Shown here piece after piece: positions 24,761-33,421 of a stretch of DNA of 64,000 nt (the stretch's first letter is position 1; every line of letters starts with the position of its first letter). The DNA is taken from the NCBI GenBank assembly GCA_966211335.1, contig CBIHNF010000002.1:180350-244349 (forward strand), in the 5' to 3' direction. The stretch is from JAPWJZ01 sp966211335. Lineage in GTDB: Bacteria; Pseudomonadota; Alphaproteobacteria; Micavibrionales; UBA2020. The notes under the pieces were generated by a model. The model was given only the letters and a program-made list of their open reading frames with translations, searched no databases and was not told the origin of the DNA. The position numbers were made by a program, and so were the translations under genes.

Positions 24761-25953
24761 CATCATCGCCCCCCGCCATCCGCATCAACGAGCATTCCTT
24801 CCGCAAAGTGAAGGCGGGCTACCCGTGGGTATTCCGCTCCGAAGTGCACAACGCGAAGGAGGCGGATGCGATTACGCCCGGCACGGTCGTCGATTTCACG
24901 CGGGAGAAGGGCGATTTCGTCGGCCGCGGCTATTACAACCCGAAGCCGCAGCTGGTCGGCCGCATCCTGACGCTAAAGGCCGAAGAGAAGATTGAAAAGT
25001 TTTTCATCTACCATCTCATCGAAAGCGCCATGGCGTTTCGCAACAAGTTATATGCGGAGCCGTTCTATCGCCTGATCCATGCCGAAAGCGACGGCATGCC
25101 CGGCCTCATCATCGACCGCTTCGGCGATGTGCTGGTGGCGCAGGTGAACACGGCGGGCATGGAAACGCTCTGGCCGCATATCGAAAGCTCTCTTAAATCT
25201 TTGCTGCGCCCGAAGGCGATTGTGCTGAAGAACGATACCACCGCGCGCGAGACGGAAGGTCTGCCGCAGGGCGTATCGGTCGTCTTCGGCGAATTGCCGG
25301 ACGAATTCATCACGATTAAAGAAGGCAACGCGCAGTTCAAGGTTGATGTGAAGAACGGCCAGAAAACCGGCTGGTTCTTTGACCAGCGCGACAACCGCGC
25401 CTGGGCGGCGCAGCTGGCGAACGGCGGCACGCTGCTGGATGTGTTCTGCCACACCGGCGGCTTTGGCATCCACGCCGCGCTGAATGGCGCGACGGAAGTG
25501 ACCTTCGTGGATTCATCATCGGATGCGTTGCAGATGGTGGACCGCAATACGGCGCTGAATAACATCGCCAATAAATGCCAGAACATTGAAGGCAAGGCTT
25601 TTGATGTCATGGAAAAACTGCCCAAAATGGGCCGCAAATATGACGTCGTCTGCGTTGACCCGCCTGCCTTCGTGAAGTCGCGCAAAGACCTTGGCCCCGG
25701 CATGAAAGGCTACCAGAAGCTCGCGCAGCTGGCGGCACCGCTGGTCGAGCGTTCGGGCTATCTCTTCTTCGCCTCTTGCTCTCACCACGCGGAAGTGAAG
25801 GATTTGCTGGAGGTTGTTTCCGGCGGCCTTGCCAAATCCGGCCGCCCGTTCCAGCTCATCAAAACCGCCGGCGCCGCCCCCGACCACCCGGTGCATCCGA
25901 TGCTGCCGGAGACGGGGTATCTGAAGGCGCTGACGTTCAGGTTTTTGGATTAA
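24757..25953 (+). CDS. RlmI-like 23S rRNA m5C methyltransferase
   Basis: 398 residues from the ATG at 24757, which overlaps the cobB stop (ATGA). It has an N-terminal PUA domain (YPWVFRSEV, DFVGRGYYNP), a linker with GLIIDRFGD, and a SAM domain (TLLDVFCHTGGFGIHAAL; VDPPAFVKSRKD; FFASCSHH). The order matches the RlmI/COG1092 family that methylates C1962 of 23S rRNA; closely related family members exist, so the exact target is inferred. Confidence 0.85.
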   Translation: MTSSPPAIRINEHSFRKVKAGYPWVFRSEVHNAKEADAITPGTVVDFTREKGDFVGRGYYNPKPQLVGRILTLKAEEKIEKFFIYHLIESAMAFRNKLYAEPFYRLIHAESDGMPGLIIDRFGDVLVAQVNTAGMETLWPHIESSLKSLLRPKAIVLKNDTTARETEGLPQGVSVVFGELPDEFITIKEGNAQFKVDVKNGQKTGWFFDQRDNRAWAAQLANGGTLLDVFCHTGGFGIHAALNGATEVTFVDSSSDALQMVDRNTALNNIANKCQNIEGKAFDVMEKLPKMGRKYDVVCVDPPAFVKSRKDLGPGMKGYQKLAQLAAPLVERSGYLFFASCSHHAEVKDLLEVVSGGLAKSGRPFQLIKTAGAAPDHPVHPMLPETGYLKALTFRFLD

Positions 25954-25967
25954 TCCAGCTGTTCACC

Positions 25968-26072
25968 ATGAAGAAAAAGCGAATTCTTTTGGTAATAGGG
26001 ATTCTTGCCTTAGTCATCGCGATGGTGCTTAACAGGCACAGAATTCAAGGGGCGTATACGTCAATGCGTTAG
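25968..26072 (+). CDS. Possible 34-residue membrane peptide
   Basis: Basic start (MKKKR), one hydrophobic helix (ILLVIGILALVIAMVL), and a short basic tail. The topology is convincing, but no clear ribosome site precedes the ATG at 25968, so the call is tentative. It lies 14 bases after the RlmI-like gene. Confidence 0.35.
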   Translation: MKKKRILLVIGILALVIAMVLNRHRIQGAYTSMR

Positions 26073-26119
26073 AGCGTGTGCCGAATCTTCTGGATGTGAA
26101 AATTACTAGGAGAATAAAC

Positions 26120-26341
26120 ATGGACAAGCAAGCAGCTCAGTCAGCAGTAAATCTTGTACAAGAGGCTGGCGACGCCTTAAATAAATTGACCATAATTTCT
26201 ATGCAGTTGCCAGACAAGGAAGAGCAAATTGAAATAAGAAAATACCTTGGAAGCGCCATGATTTCTCTTAACGACCTCTTGAGGCACATAGTCAGACAAT
26301 ATTCAGATTTAGACCCTGATAGAAAAGAAATATCGGAATAA
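26120..26341 (+). CDS. Small helical protein, unknown
   Basis: 73 residues from the ATG at 26120, with AGGAG upstream. It is all-helical by composition (MDKQAAQSAVNLVQEAGDAL; GSAMISLNDLLRHIVRQYS). It is AT-rich compared with its neighbours and borders a repeat-bearing intergenic region, which hints at recent acquisition. No family is recognised. Confidence 0.6.
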   Translation: MDKQAAQSAVNLVQEAGDALNKLTIISMQLPDKEEQIEIRKYLGSAMISLNDLLRHIVRQYSDLDPDRKEISE

Positions 26342-26566
26342 TGATTTAGGAACATTAGACCCAACCTCTCTCAAATGTTCGATCATTAAAAATATGTGTA
26401 TTTTCGAATGTATGCCCGCAACGCCAACGGATTAGTCAGCAACGTCGCTGCGCCCATCAACGGCACGGCTACCAATCTTGCTTCCAGCATCACCTTTTTG
26501 GGCACAAAGAAGTCGGCCCTTTTCCGAGCGTTGTGCTTCCTTATATAGCTCATTAGCGGACTATCC
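26342..26566. other. Gene-free stretch before the palindromic repeats
   Basis: I see no convincing gene, terminator or promoter here. It is AT-rich at the left end and leads into two palindromic repeats. Confidence 0.5.
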
Positions 26567-26644
26567 TTGTCATTTCGAGCGAAGCGAGAAATCTCCTCTT
26601 GGCATCACAAAGGGGAGATTCCTCACTGCGTTCGGAATGACAAT
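26567..26644. repeat. Palindromic dispersed-repeat-like element 1
   Basis: A long imperfect palindrome: TTGTCATTTCGAGCG at the left matches CGTTCGGAATGACAA at the right, with inner arms AATCTCC and GGGGAGATT. The core phrase (cattccgagcgaagcgaggaatctcc type) is found between genes in many unrelated bacteria, so this is most likely a MITE/REP-like mobile repeat. Confidence 0.7.
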
Positions 26645-26650
26645 TGTAAA

Positions 26651-26760
26651 GCACCTCTCCTCTTGGGAGAGGAAGGGGCCCGCGTTAGCGGGAAGGTGAG
26701 GGTTCTTTCGTGCCGATAAAAGTACCCTCACCCTGACCCTCTCCCAGGGGGAGAGGGGAT
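26651..26760. repeat. Palindromic dispersed-repeat-like element 2
   Basis: Contains CCTCTCCTCTTGGGAGAGG at the left and ACCCTCTCCCAGGGGGAGAGG at the right, with GGTGAGGGT pairing with ACCCTCACC. This 'CCCTCACCCTGACCCTCTCCC' type is another widespread intergenic repeat. It lies directly against the rlmJ stop. Confidence 0.65.
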
Positions 26761-26765
26761 GATTG

Positions 26766-27620
26766 TTAAATCGTTCCCGTCTCCGGATTGATCTGCATGT
26801 TGTCGAGCCAGAAGACGTCGCCGAAGGCTTTCACGGGCAGGCGGTTGGCGATGTATTGGGTGAGCGCATCGAGCGCGCTTTCCGGCCAAGGCGGGTTGAT
26901 GATGATAATGCCGGAGCCCGTCATGCGGTAGCCTTCCTGCGGCGGCACGTCGAGGCGGATTTCGCTGACCATCACGTCCTTGATTTTTGAATTGCGGAGG
27001 GCGGTGAGCATGCGTTGATAGCCGCGCGAGTCCAAAATCGGGTACCAGATCATGAAGACGCCCTGCGGCCAGCGCTTCCACGCCTGATAGAGCTGCTTGG
27101 CGAGGAAGTCATATTCCGTCTTGATTTCATACGAGGGGTCGACGATGACAAGGCCCTTGCGGTCCGCCAGCGGCATCATGTCCACCAGCGCCTGAAAGCC
27201 ATCGGCTTTAATCACGTCGGTGTTGGGAAAGTCCTTCATGTTTTTTTCCAGCTCGGCGAATTCGCCGGGGTGGAGTTCGGTGCAGATCAGCTTATCGGAT
27301 GAGCGCATCATTTCGCGCGCGATCACGGCGGAACCGGGGTAAGTTTCAAGAATGCCGTCGGGGTTGTACTTCTCGACGATTTCTTTGAGGCCGCTCGGCA
27401 GCGTGCCTTTATCGTAAAAGTACTGCGCGCCATGGGTGAATTCGGAGGTTTTCAAGGCCTCTTCCGATGCTAGGTCGTAAATCCCTCTGCCCGCATGCGT
27501 ATCCAGCACCGTCATTTTCGGGTTTTTCTGCTGCAGGGTTTTGAGGAGCTGGATGAGGATCGCGTGCTTCTGCACATCCGCGAAATTGCCGGCGTGGTAG
27601 ATATGTTGGTAGCTGAGCAT
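26766..27620 (-). CDS. rlmJ: 23S rRNA A2030 N6-methyltransferase RlmJ
   Basis: 284 residues with the RlmJ start (MLSYQHIYHAGNFADVQKH), TVLDTHAGRGIYDL, and the catalytic DPSYEIKTEY (D/N-PPY-type motif) followed by MIWYPI. These are diagnostic for the YhiR/RlmJ family acting on A2030 of 23S rRNA. The length is normal. It is monocistronic. Confidence 0.95.
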   Translation of the reverse strand: MLSYQHIYHAGNFADVQKHAILIQLLKTLQQKNPKMTVLDTHAGRGIYDLASEEALKTSEFTHGAQYFYDKGTLPSGLKEIVEKYNPDGILETYPGSAVIAREMMRSSDKLICTELHPGEFAELEKNMKDFPNTDVIKADGFQALVDMMPLADRKGLVIVDPSYEIKTEYDFLAKQLYQAWKRWPQGVFMIWYPILDSRGYQRMLTALRNSKIKDVMVSEIRLDVPPQEGYRMTGSGIIIINPPWPESALDALTQYIANRLPVKAFGDVFWLDNMQINPETGTI

Positions 27621-27648
27621 GATGTGCTTTCAAATAAATCGGAAAAAG

Positions 27649-27680
27649 AAAAAGCCCTCAGATCACTCCAAGGGCTTTTT
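27649..27680. terminator. Terminator between cspA and rlmJ
   Basis: Stem AAAAAGCCCT / AGGGCTTTTT with a 12-base loop. On the minus strand it ends in a T-rich run and terminates the cold-shock gene 18 bases after its stop. Confidence 0.85.
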
Positions 27681-27697
27681 CAAGATAGTCAGATATC

Positions 27698-27904
27698 TTA
27701 TACGGCCTTGAGATTAACGGCAGTCATACGACCTTGACGATCCGGAGCCAGTTCGTAGTTAACTTTCTGGCCTTCGTTCAGGCCTTTCAGGCCCGATTTT
27801 TCGACAGCAGAGATATGAACGAAAACGTCCGTACCACCACCATCCGGAACAACAAAGCCGAAGCCTTTTTTGTTGTTAAACCATTTTACGGTACCACTTG
27901 GCAT
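27698..27904 (-). CDS. CspA-family cold-shock protein
   Basis: 68 residues from the ATG at 27902-27904 (AAGGAGAGA upstream). It has the RNA-binding motifs KGFGFV (RNP1) and DVFVHISAV (RNP2) of a single cold-shock domain, so it is a full-length CspA-type RNA chaperone. The upstream gap is long (about 250 bases) and could include the long 5' leader common in cold-shock genes. A GAAATA-CGA-TATTTC palindrome lies at 28002-28016 in that leader or promoter region. Confidence 0.95.
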   Translation of the reverse strand: MPSGTVKWFNNKKGFGFVVPDGGGTDVFVHISAVEKSGLKGLNEGQKVNYELAPDRQGRMTAVNLKAV

Positions 27905-28158
27905 ACTAGTCTCTCCTTGAGCATCAGTTAGTAAAGAGTACCTGGAGCCGCCAATCTCAAAGCCGTTGATACGTATTGAGCGGAAACTTAGGCACCCTCC
28001 AGAAATATCGTATTTCCGATACCCCTGCAACGACATAAACAGGAAGGGGCTATGGCTTTGTAAAATAGCGATAAAACGTGGTGTTTATGCACCGAAGAAC
28101 AGGGTTTTTTCCACTGTCCGGCCAGCTGGTTGAATTATGTTATTCCGCCGATTCTGCC

Positions 28159-28515
28159 TTAGAAGAGGCAGAGCAGCCACACGACCGCGACGTTGAGAAG
28201 CGCGATGAAGACCGCCGCGCTGCCGCCGTCCTTGGCGTGTTTCGACAGCGGATGGATTTCACCGCCAAAACGGTCGACCACGGCTTCAATGCTGGAATTC
28301 AAAAGCTCGATGATGAGGACGAGCAGGACGGAGGCAATCATGCCCGCCGCCGCAAGGTGGCTCGGCGCGATAACGAGCGCGAGCGGGATGAGGACGACGG
28401 AGAGTGCCAACTCCTGCCGGAAGGCCGCTTCCGAGCGATAGGTCGCGGCAAGGCCTGCGCGCGTATAGCCCATAGCCTTGATGATGCGGGTGAGACCTGT
28501 GTTGCCGGGTTTCAT
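28159..28515 (-). CDS. dgkA: Diacylglycerol kinase DgkA
   Basis: 118 residues, three membrane helices, and the DgkA motifs TRAGLAATYRSEAAFRQE, the catalytic ELLNSSIEAVVDR, and KDGGSAAVFIAL. It recycles diacylglycerol from membrane-derived glucan synthesis by phosphorylating it at the inner membrane. It is 8 bases after the ABC transporter gene and is probably co-transcribed with it. Confidence 0.95.
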   Translation of the reverse strand: MKPGNTGLTRIIKAMGYTRAGLAATYRSEAAFRQELALSVVLIPLALVIAPSHLAAAGMIASVLLVLIIELLNSSIEAVVDRFGGEIHPLSKHAKDGGSAAVFIALLNVAVVWLLCLF

Positions 28516-28523
28516 GGCGCGGG

Positions 28524-30320
28524 TTACAGCTCCTGCTTCTGGTAGGATTTGTAGAGGTCGCGGATGGGGCCCGGCACGGTCAGCGCCTCGGCCGAGGGCA
28601 GGTCAGAGGTGATGCGGCCTTTTTCAAGATAGATGATGCGGTCGAATTCCGGCAGCAGGTGCAACCGGTGCAGCGTGGCCACGATCGTCTTGTTCTTGAA
28701 GTGGGTGAAGACGTTTTCGAAAATTTTTGCTTCCGTCGGAAGATCCACGCTGGAGGTAGGCTCATCCAGCAGGATGATATCCGACTGTTCCGCCGCAAAG
28801 AGGCCGCGCGCCAAGGCGAGGCGCTGCTTTTGGCCCACCGAGAGGTTGACGCCTTTTTCGCGGATGTCGGTATCAAGCCCATCGACCAGCTGGCTCAGGA
28901 CCGGCATGAATTCGGCGAGCGCGAGCGAGCGGTAAACATCCGTATCCGGCACATCAAGGCCGAAGGAGACGTTGAAGCGGATGTTGCTTTCAAAAATCTC
29001 GGGGTCCTGCGGGATGAGGGTGGTCAGTTCCGCAAGGGCGTTGAAGGGCGCATCCTTGCCGTCGATCTTCATGGTGGAGGATTCAGGCTCGTGCAGGGCG
29101 CGCAGGACGGAGAGCAATGTTGATTTGCCGCCGCCCGAGGAACCGATGAGGGCGATGCGCTCCCCGTTGTGGATTTTGAGATTCAACCCGTTCAGCGTGC
29201 GCGCGCGGTTGGTGACTTGCGTCTTGTAGCTGAAGTTGAGGTCGGAGATGACAACTTCCTTCCAGTCGTCCGGCACTTCATAGGGCAGCGGGCGCACGAA
29301 GCGTTCATGGTCTTCCAGCAGCGACTGGATGGAGCGGAGAGAGGTGAGCGAACTCAGCCAGCCGGCATGCAGCGACATAAAGTCAAAACCCTGGCTGCCG
29401 ACCCGGTCCTGATACATATAGACGGTGACCAGCGTACCCGCCGCGATGCCGATGCCGGCCTCCAGCCGGAAGTGGATGAAGCTCAGCAAAATCGCGCCGA
29501 GCATGGAGACGTTGAGCATGGTGTAGAGGAAGTAGCGCCATTCGTTGATCTTCGCTTCCTGCACATATGGCGGCATGGCAATGACCTGTTTCGCGTGCAT
29601 GGTGTTCTGCGCGAATTTCTGCAGGCGCAGAATGACGATGGAGACGATATTGCTGACGTAATCGAAGAAGGTGGCGGAGGAGATGTGCGAGGCCTCGTTC
29701 GAGAGGTGAATGGCCTTGGTCATCTTGCGGTTAAGCGTGATGATGATCATCATCGACAGAACGAAGCTGAGCGCGCTGGCGGCACCAATGCGCCAGTTGA
29801 ACCAGACGAGGATGCCGATGGAGCCAACCAGCGTGCAGACGCGCTGGAAGCTGATGAAGCCCGATTCCGCGAAGTTACGCAGCGCGCCGCCCGCCGTGCG
29901 GATGCGGTTGATGGTGGAGCCGGAATGGTTGTCTTGATGCCAGCTTAAGGGCAGTTCCGTCAGTTTCTTGAACAGGCTGTCGATGTAGTTGATGTAGACG
30001 ATCATGCCGGCGCGGCGTTCCATGACGCGCGCGGGGCCGTGCATCGCCCACATGCCGATCTTGCAGATGAAAATCTCCCCAAGGACGATCGCGGAGTCCC
30101 GGAACAGGTTTTTATCCGCCACCTGCAGCACGTTGACGAGCTTGCCGAACAGCCAGGGCACAGAAAGGTCAAAGCACATCGCGCCGAAAAACAGCACATG
30201 GTAGAAGATGATGATCTTGCGCTGCTCCGCCGCGTACTTCCACACTTCCCGCCATAATTTCAGGTAGGAGTTGTTGATGACGGGATCAATGACGCGGTTG
30301 ATAAGAGCGGGGAGGGGCAT
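28524..30320 (-). CDS. ABC transporter, fused permease and ATPase
   Basis: 598 residues: an N-terminal six-helix exporter domain (about 30-320) and a C-terminal nucleotide-binding domain with Walker A (IGSSGGGKST), signature (NLSVGQKQRLALARG) and Walker B (SDIILLDEP). It is half of a type I exporter homodimer in the inner membrane; the substrate is unknown. Co-location with dgkA hints at lipid or envelope transport, which is inference only. The NBD uses SVGQ rather than SGGQ, a common variant. Confidence 0.88.
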   Translation of the reverse strand: MPLPALINRVIDPVINNSYLKLWREVWKYAAEQRKIIIFYHVLFFGAMCFDLSVPWLFGKLVNVLQVADKNLFRDSAIVLGEIFICKIGMWAMHGPARVMERRAGMIVYINYIDSLFKKLTELPLSWHQDNHSGSTINRIRTAGGALRNFAESGFISFQRVCTLVGSIGILVWFNWRIGAASALSFVLSMMIIITLNRKMTKAIHLSNEASHISSATFFDYVSNIVSIVILRLQKFAQNTMHAKQVIAMPPYVQEAKINEWRYFLYTMLNVSMLGAILLSFIHFRLEAGIGIAAGTLVTVYMYQDRVGSQGFDFMSLHAGWLSSLTSLRSIQSLLEDHERFVRPLPYEVPDDWKEVVISDLNFSYKTQVTNRARTLNGLNLKIHNGERIALIGSSGGGKSTLLSVLRALHEPESSTMKIDGKDAPFNALAELTTLIPQDPEIFESNIRFNVSFGLDVPDTDVYRSLALAEFMPVLSQLVDGLDTDIREKGVNLSVGQKQRLALARGLFAAEQSDIILLDEPTSSVDLPTEAKIFENVFTHFKNKTIVATLHRLHLLPEFDRIIYLEKGRITSDLPSAEALTVPGPIRDLYKSYQKQEL

Positions 30321-30480
30321 CGGCGGCTTTCTTAAAAATCTGACCCTGATATTAAAGCCATGGCACGCCGGAAAGAAACCATGTTGACGTTAAAAACGCC
30401 AATCAGCCGCGAAGTGTTGCACTCGCGCTATAAGGAAAATATTTATGGCAATCGTTTATTGCCGCAGGCTTGCGAAAGCC

Positions 30481-30720
30481 TTACTTATCAGGTGTTTTTG
30501 GCGGATGGTGCTTGATGGGGCAGGTTGAAATGCCGAGCATCGCATACAGGGCGCAGGTGCCCATGGCGGCGTTGACCAGCAGCGCGGTGCCAAGGATCGG
30601 CATCCACCACCCCATATCGCCGGACAGCGCCCAATACAGCAGCAGGCCCATACCCGCCACAACGCGCGCAATACGGTCCCAGTTGGCAAGGTTTTTCGAC
30701 ACGCTTTTGGTGGGGCTCAT
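30481..30720 (-). CDS. DUF2892-family membrane protein
   Basis: 79 residues with the DUF2892 pattern: NLANWDRIARVVAGMGLL, a two-helix hairpin (about 20-36 and 42-60), and a cysteine-containing end (GTCALYAMLGISTCPIK). The domain also forms the membrane part of YgaP. It has a good CAGGAGAAA ribosome site. The two cysteines are typical of the family. Confidence 0.85.
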   Translation of the reverse strand: MSPTKSVSKNLANWDRIARVVAGMGLLLYWALSGDMGWWMPILGTALLVNAAMGTCALYAMLGISTCPIKHHPPKTPDK

Positions 30721-30826
30721 GATATTTCTCCTGTCCCTTCATTATATAGCCTGCAGGCAAAGGGTGACAAGCGTTGCATAAAAATGCATATTACGCGCCT
30801 TAACAGCGGGCGGCATACAGATACCC

Positions 30827-32719
30827 ATGGCATCGACACTTATCCTCAGCGTCCAGGACGGCAGCATCACCTTCGGGTCGAAGAATATTTTTCGCGAGCT
30901 GTATTTCAATATCCATGAAGGCGACAAAATCGCCCTCGTCGGCAAGAACGGCACCGGCAAGACGACGCTGATGAGCGTGATCACGGGCGACCGCGACCTT
31001 GATGAAGGCGAGCGCTGGATGCTGGCCGGCACCACCATCGGCTATCTGCAGCAGGAAGTCATCCCGCTGCCGGGGCAAACGGTGTATGACTTCGTTTTCG
31101 AGCAGCTGAAAAAGCAGGGCCTCGAAGAAGCATCACAGTACAAAGTCGAAATGGTCATCCAGCCGCTGGAGCTGAAGCCGGACGACCGCATGGATATGCT
31201 CTCCGGCGGCCAGCTGCGCCGCGCGGCGCTTGCAAGGGCGCTGGTGGAAGAGCCCGAAATTCTGCTTCTGGACGAGCCGACCAACCACCTTGACCTTGAA
31301 GTCATCGAATGGCTGGAAGGCTTTTTGCACAATTACCGCGGCGCGGTGCTTTGCGTTAGCCATGACAAAACCTTCTTGGCCAATATCTCCAATAAAATTT
31401 TCTGGCTCGATCGTGGGCGCATGCGCGTGGCACCCAAGGGCTTCGAGTTTTTCGACGAATGGTCGACCGAGCTGCTGGAACAGGAAGAGCGCGAATTAAA
31501 GAACCGCCAGAAACTGGTCGATCAGGAAGTCGAATGGGCCAGCCGTGGCGTGAAGGCGCGGCGCAAACGCAACCAGAGCCGCCTTGCCAAGATGCACGAA
31601 GAACGCGCCCGCCTGAAGGCGGATAAAAGCGCCTTCCGCCGCATGATGGCGCGGGTGGACCTCGGCGAGATGGAAAACGCCGAAGTCGGCTCGAAACTTA
31701 TTGCTGAATTCTTCAAGGTCGAAAAGAAATTCACTAACGAGGAAGGGCAGGTCAAACCCATCCTCAATAAATTCTCCATGCGCATCGCGCGTGGTGACCG
31801 CATCGGCATCCTCGGCCGCAATGGCTCGGGCAAAACGACCTTCCTCCGCATGTTGACCGGTGAAATGAAGCCGGACATGGGCAAGGTGAAATTGGCGCGG
31901 GAGCTGGAATTTTCCTACTTCGACCAGAAGCGCCGCGACCTGCATGCCGAATATACGCTGCACCATACGCTGGTGAATTCCGGCGGCGACCATATCATGG
32001 TCATGGGCAAGCCGCGGCATGTGCGCGGGTATCTGCGCGACTTCCTGTTCGACCCGCAGATGATCGACCAGCGCGTCGGCACCCTGTCCGGCGGGCAGAA
32101 GAACCGCCTTTTGCTGGCGAAAATCCTCGCCGACCCCAAGCCCTTGCTGATCCTCGACGAGCCGACCAACGATCTCGACATGGATACGCTGGATATTCTT
32201 GAAGAAATCTTGTCGCAATACACCGGCACGCTTATCGTCGTCAGTCACGACCGCGACTTCCTTGACCAGACGGTCAGCAAAATCCTGGCCTTCGAGGGCG
32301 AGGGCAAGGTGCAGGGCTATATCGGCGGCTATAGTGATTATCTAGAGGCCAAGAAGCGCCGGAAGGCTTCCAAGCGCAACGATTACGACGAGAATGACGA
32401 CGATGATGATTTCGTCTTCCATGAAAACAAGCCCGGCAACGACCGCCCCGCGCCCGTACCCGTCGCCGCGCCGAAGGTCTACAAGAAACTCACCTACAAA
32501 CTGCAGTTCGAATACGACAACCTGCCGGCAAAAATGGCCGCGCTGGAAACCGAAATCGCCGATCTCGAGCGGATGCTGGATGATTCCACCCTCTACGCCC
32601 GCGACCGCGGCGAGTTTGAAGCCGTCTCCAAACGCCTTGTCGAGGCGCGCACGAACTTGGAGAATGCGGAGCTGCGCTGGCTGGAGCTTGATGAAATGAA
32701 GAAGCAGGCGGAAGGCTAG
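30827..32719 (+). CDS. uup: ABC-F ATPase Uup
   Basis: 630 residues, no membrane helices, with two ATPase domains: Walker A GKNGTGKTT and GRNGSGKTT, signatures LSGGQLRRAALARAL and LSGGQKNRLLLAKIL, and Walker B LLLDEPTNHLDLE and LILDEPTNDLDMD. A C-terminal coiled-coil domain (about 555-628; KKLTYKLQFEYDNLPAKMA) is the Uup-specific ABC_tran_CTD. Uup acts on ribosomes and DNA in the cytoplasm. A highly acidic linker (YDENDDDDDF) precedes the coiled coil. Confidence 0.93.
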   Translation: MASTLILSVQDGSITFGSKNIFRELYFNIHEGDKIALVGKNGTGKTTLMSVITGDRDLDEGERWMLAGTTIGYLQQEVIPLPGQTVYDFVFEQLKKQGLEEASQYKVEMVIQPLELKPDDRMDMLSGGQLRRAALARALVEEPEILLLDEPTNHLDLEVIEWLEGFLHNYRGAVLCVSHDKTFLANISNKIFWLDRGRMRVAPKGFEFFDEWSTELLEQEERELKNRQKLVDQEVEWASRGVKARRKRNQSRLAKMHEERARLKADKSAFRRMMARVDLGEMENAEVGSKLIAEFFKVEKKFTNEEGQVKPILNKFSMRIARGDRIGILGRNGSGKTTFLRMLTGEMKPDMGKVKLARELEFSYFDQKRRDLHAEYTLHHTLVNSGGDHIMVMGKPRHVRGYLRDFLFDPQMIDQRVGTLSGGQKNRLLLAKILADPKPLLILDEPTNDLDMDTLDILEEILSQYTGTLIVVSHDRDFLDQTVSKILAFEGEGKVQGYIGGYSDYLEAKKRRKASKRNDYDENDDDDDFVFHENKPGNDRPAPVPVAAPKVYKKLTYKLQFEYDNLPAKMAALETEIADLERMLDDSTLYARDRGEFEAVSKRLVEARTNLENAELRWLELDEMKKQAEG

Positions 32720-33067
32720 GGTCTCCCCGAATCTGTTTTGTCGGTTGCGACTTTCCGCAATTGAAATCAAGCGGAAAATGCAGGGCAAAACGCGCTTTTG
32801 CCCAAGCCCCAAAACGCGCCACCTGCGGGAAACATGCGGTTTATAAGGGTTTTTGAGCGTCTGCTGCGGCGCATTACCGCAAAAAAACGGCAAAAATGCG
32901 CGTTTATTGGGGTTTTCGCCGTTTTTCCTGTTGGCGCAGGTTTTCTAATCTGTCATGAATCATGGTGTCACGGTGCGCAAGCATGATTCTGGGGTGCCGG
33001 TTTTTCGGCGACGATCCCCGCCATTTTTGAACGCCGATTGTGCAACAAACGAAGTAGAGTTGAAAAC
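32720..33067. other. Intergenic region with hairpins upstream of HU gene
   Basis: No convincing gene. Two inverted repeats lie here: GGGCAAAA-CGCGC-TTTTGCCC at 32783-32803 and AAAACGGC / GCCGTTTT at 32883-32925 (the latter ends in a T run, like a terminator for uup). The promoter of the HU gene is probably in the last 150 bases, but I cannot place it. Confidence 0.5.
32882..32926 (+). terminator. Possible terminator downstream of uup
   Basis: AAAACGGC and GCCGTTTT arms around a 27-base loop, which itself has an AAAA/TTTT pairing, followed by TTTTT. It is about 165 bases after the uup stop. Confidence 0.45.
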
Positions 33068-33367
33068 ATGGCCAAAGCAACCCAACCGACTGTTACGCTG
33101 AAAAACATCGCTGCTGAAATTGCCGAAAAACACGAAATGCCGAAGAAGACGCTCAACGCGATCATGGAAGACCTGATCGAGAGCCTCGTGAAAAACCTGA
33201 AAAAAGGCAACCGCGTCCGCATGGCCGGCCTCGGCATCCTGCAAGTGCGCAAGCGCGCTGCACGCATGGGCCGCAACCCCGCCACCGGCGAAACCATCAA
33301 AATTCCGGCGAAAAAGAAAATCGCTTTCCGCGCTGCAAAAGAACTCAAAGAAGCAGTCGGCAAGTAA
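33068..33367 (+). CDS. HU-family DNA-binding protein
   Basis: 99 residues from the ATG at 33068. The dimerisation helices come first, then the HU arm region (RVRMAGLGILQVRKRAARMGRNPATGE, with the RNPATGE signature), ending KKIAFRAAKELKEAVGK. The N-terminus is slightly longer than E. coli HU. It is a nucleoid protein that bends DNA. The strong terminator right after it marks a monocistronic gene. Confidence 0.95.
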   Translation: MAKATQPTVTLKNIAAEIAEKHEMPKKTLNAIMEDLIESLVKNLKKGNRVRMAGLGILQVRKRAARMGRNPATGETIKIPAKKKIAFRAAKELKEAVGK

Positions 33368-33386
33368 TTCTTCGCTGATAGAAATA

Positions 33387-33421
33387 AAAAAGCCCGCTCT
33401 TCACAGAGCGGGCTTTTTTTT
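33387..33421. terminator. Terminator between HU and pit genes
   Basis: AAAAAAGCCCGCTCT / AGAGCGGGCTTTTTTTT with a 4-base loop (TCAC). The T run makes it strong for the plus strand, and the A run makes it work for the convergent pit gene too. Confidence 0.93.

Noticed and set aside
30381..30515. 44-codon plus-strand frame in the gap and the end of the DUF2892 gene
   Set aside because: No ribosome site, overlaps a well-supported gene; likely chance.
32834..32986. Basic 50-codon frame upstream of HU
   Set aside because: It covers the hairpin region and has cysteine/tryptophan-rich random composition; judged non-coding.
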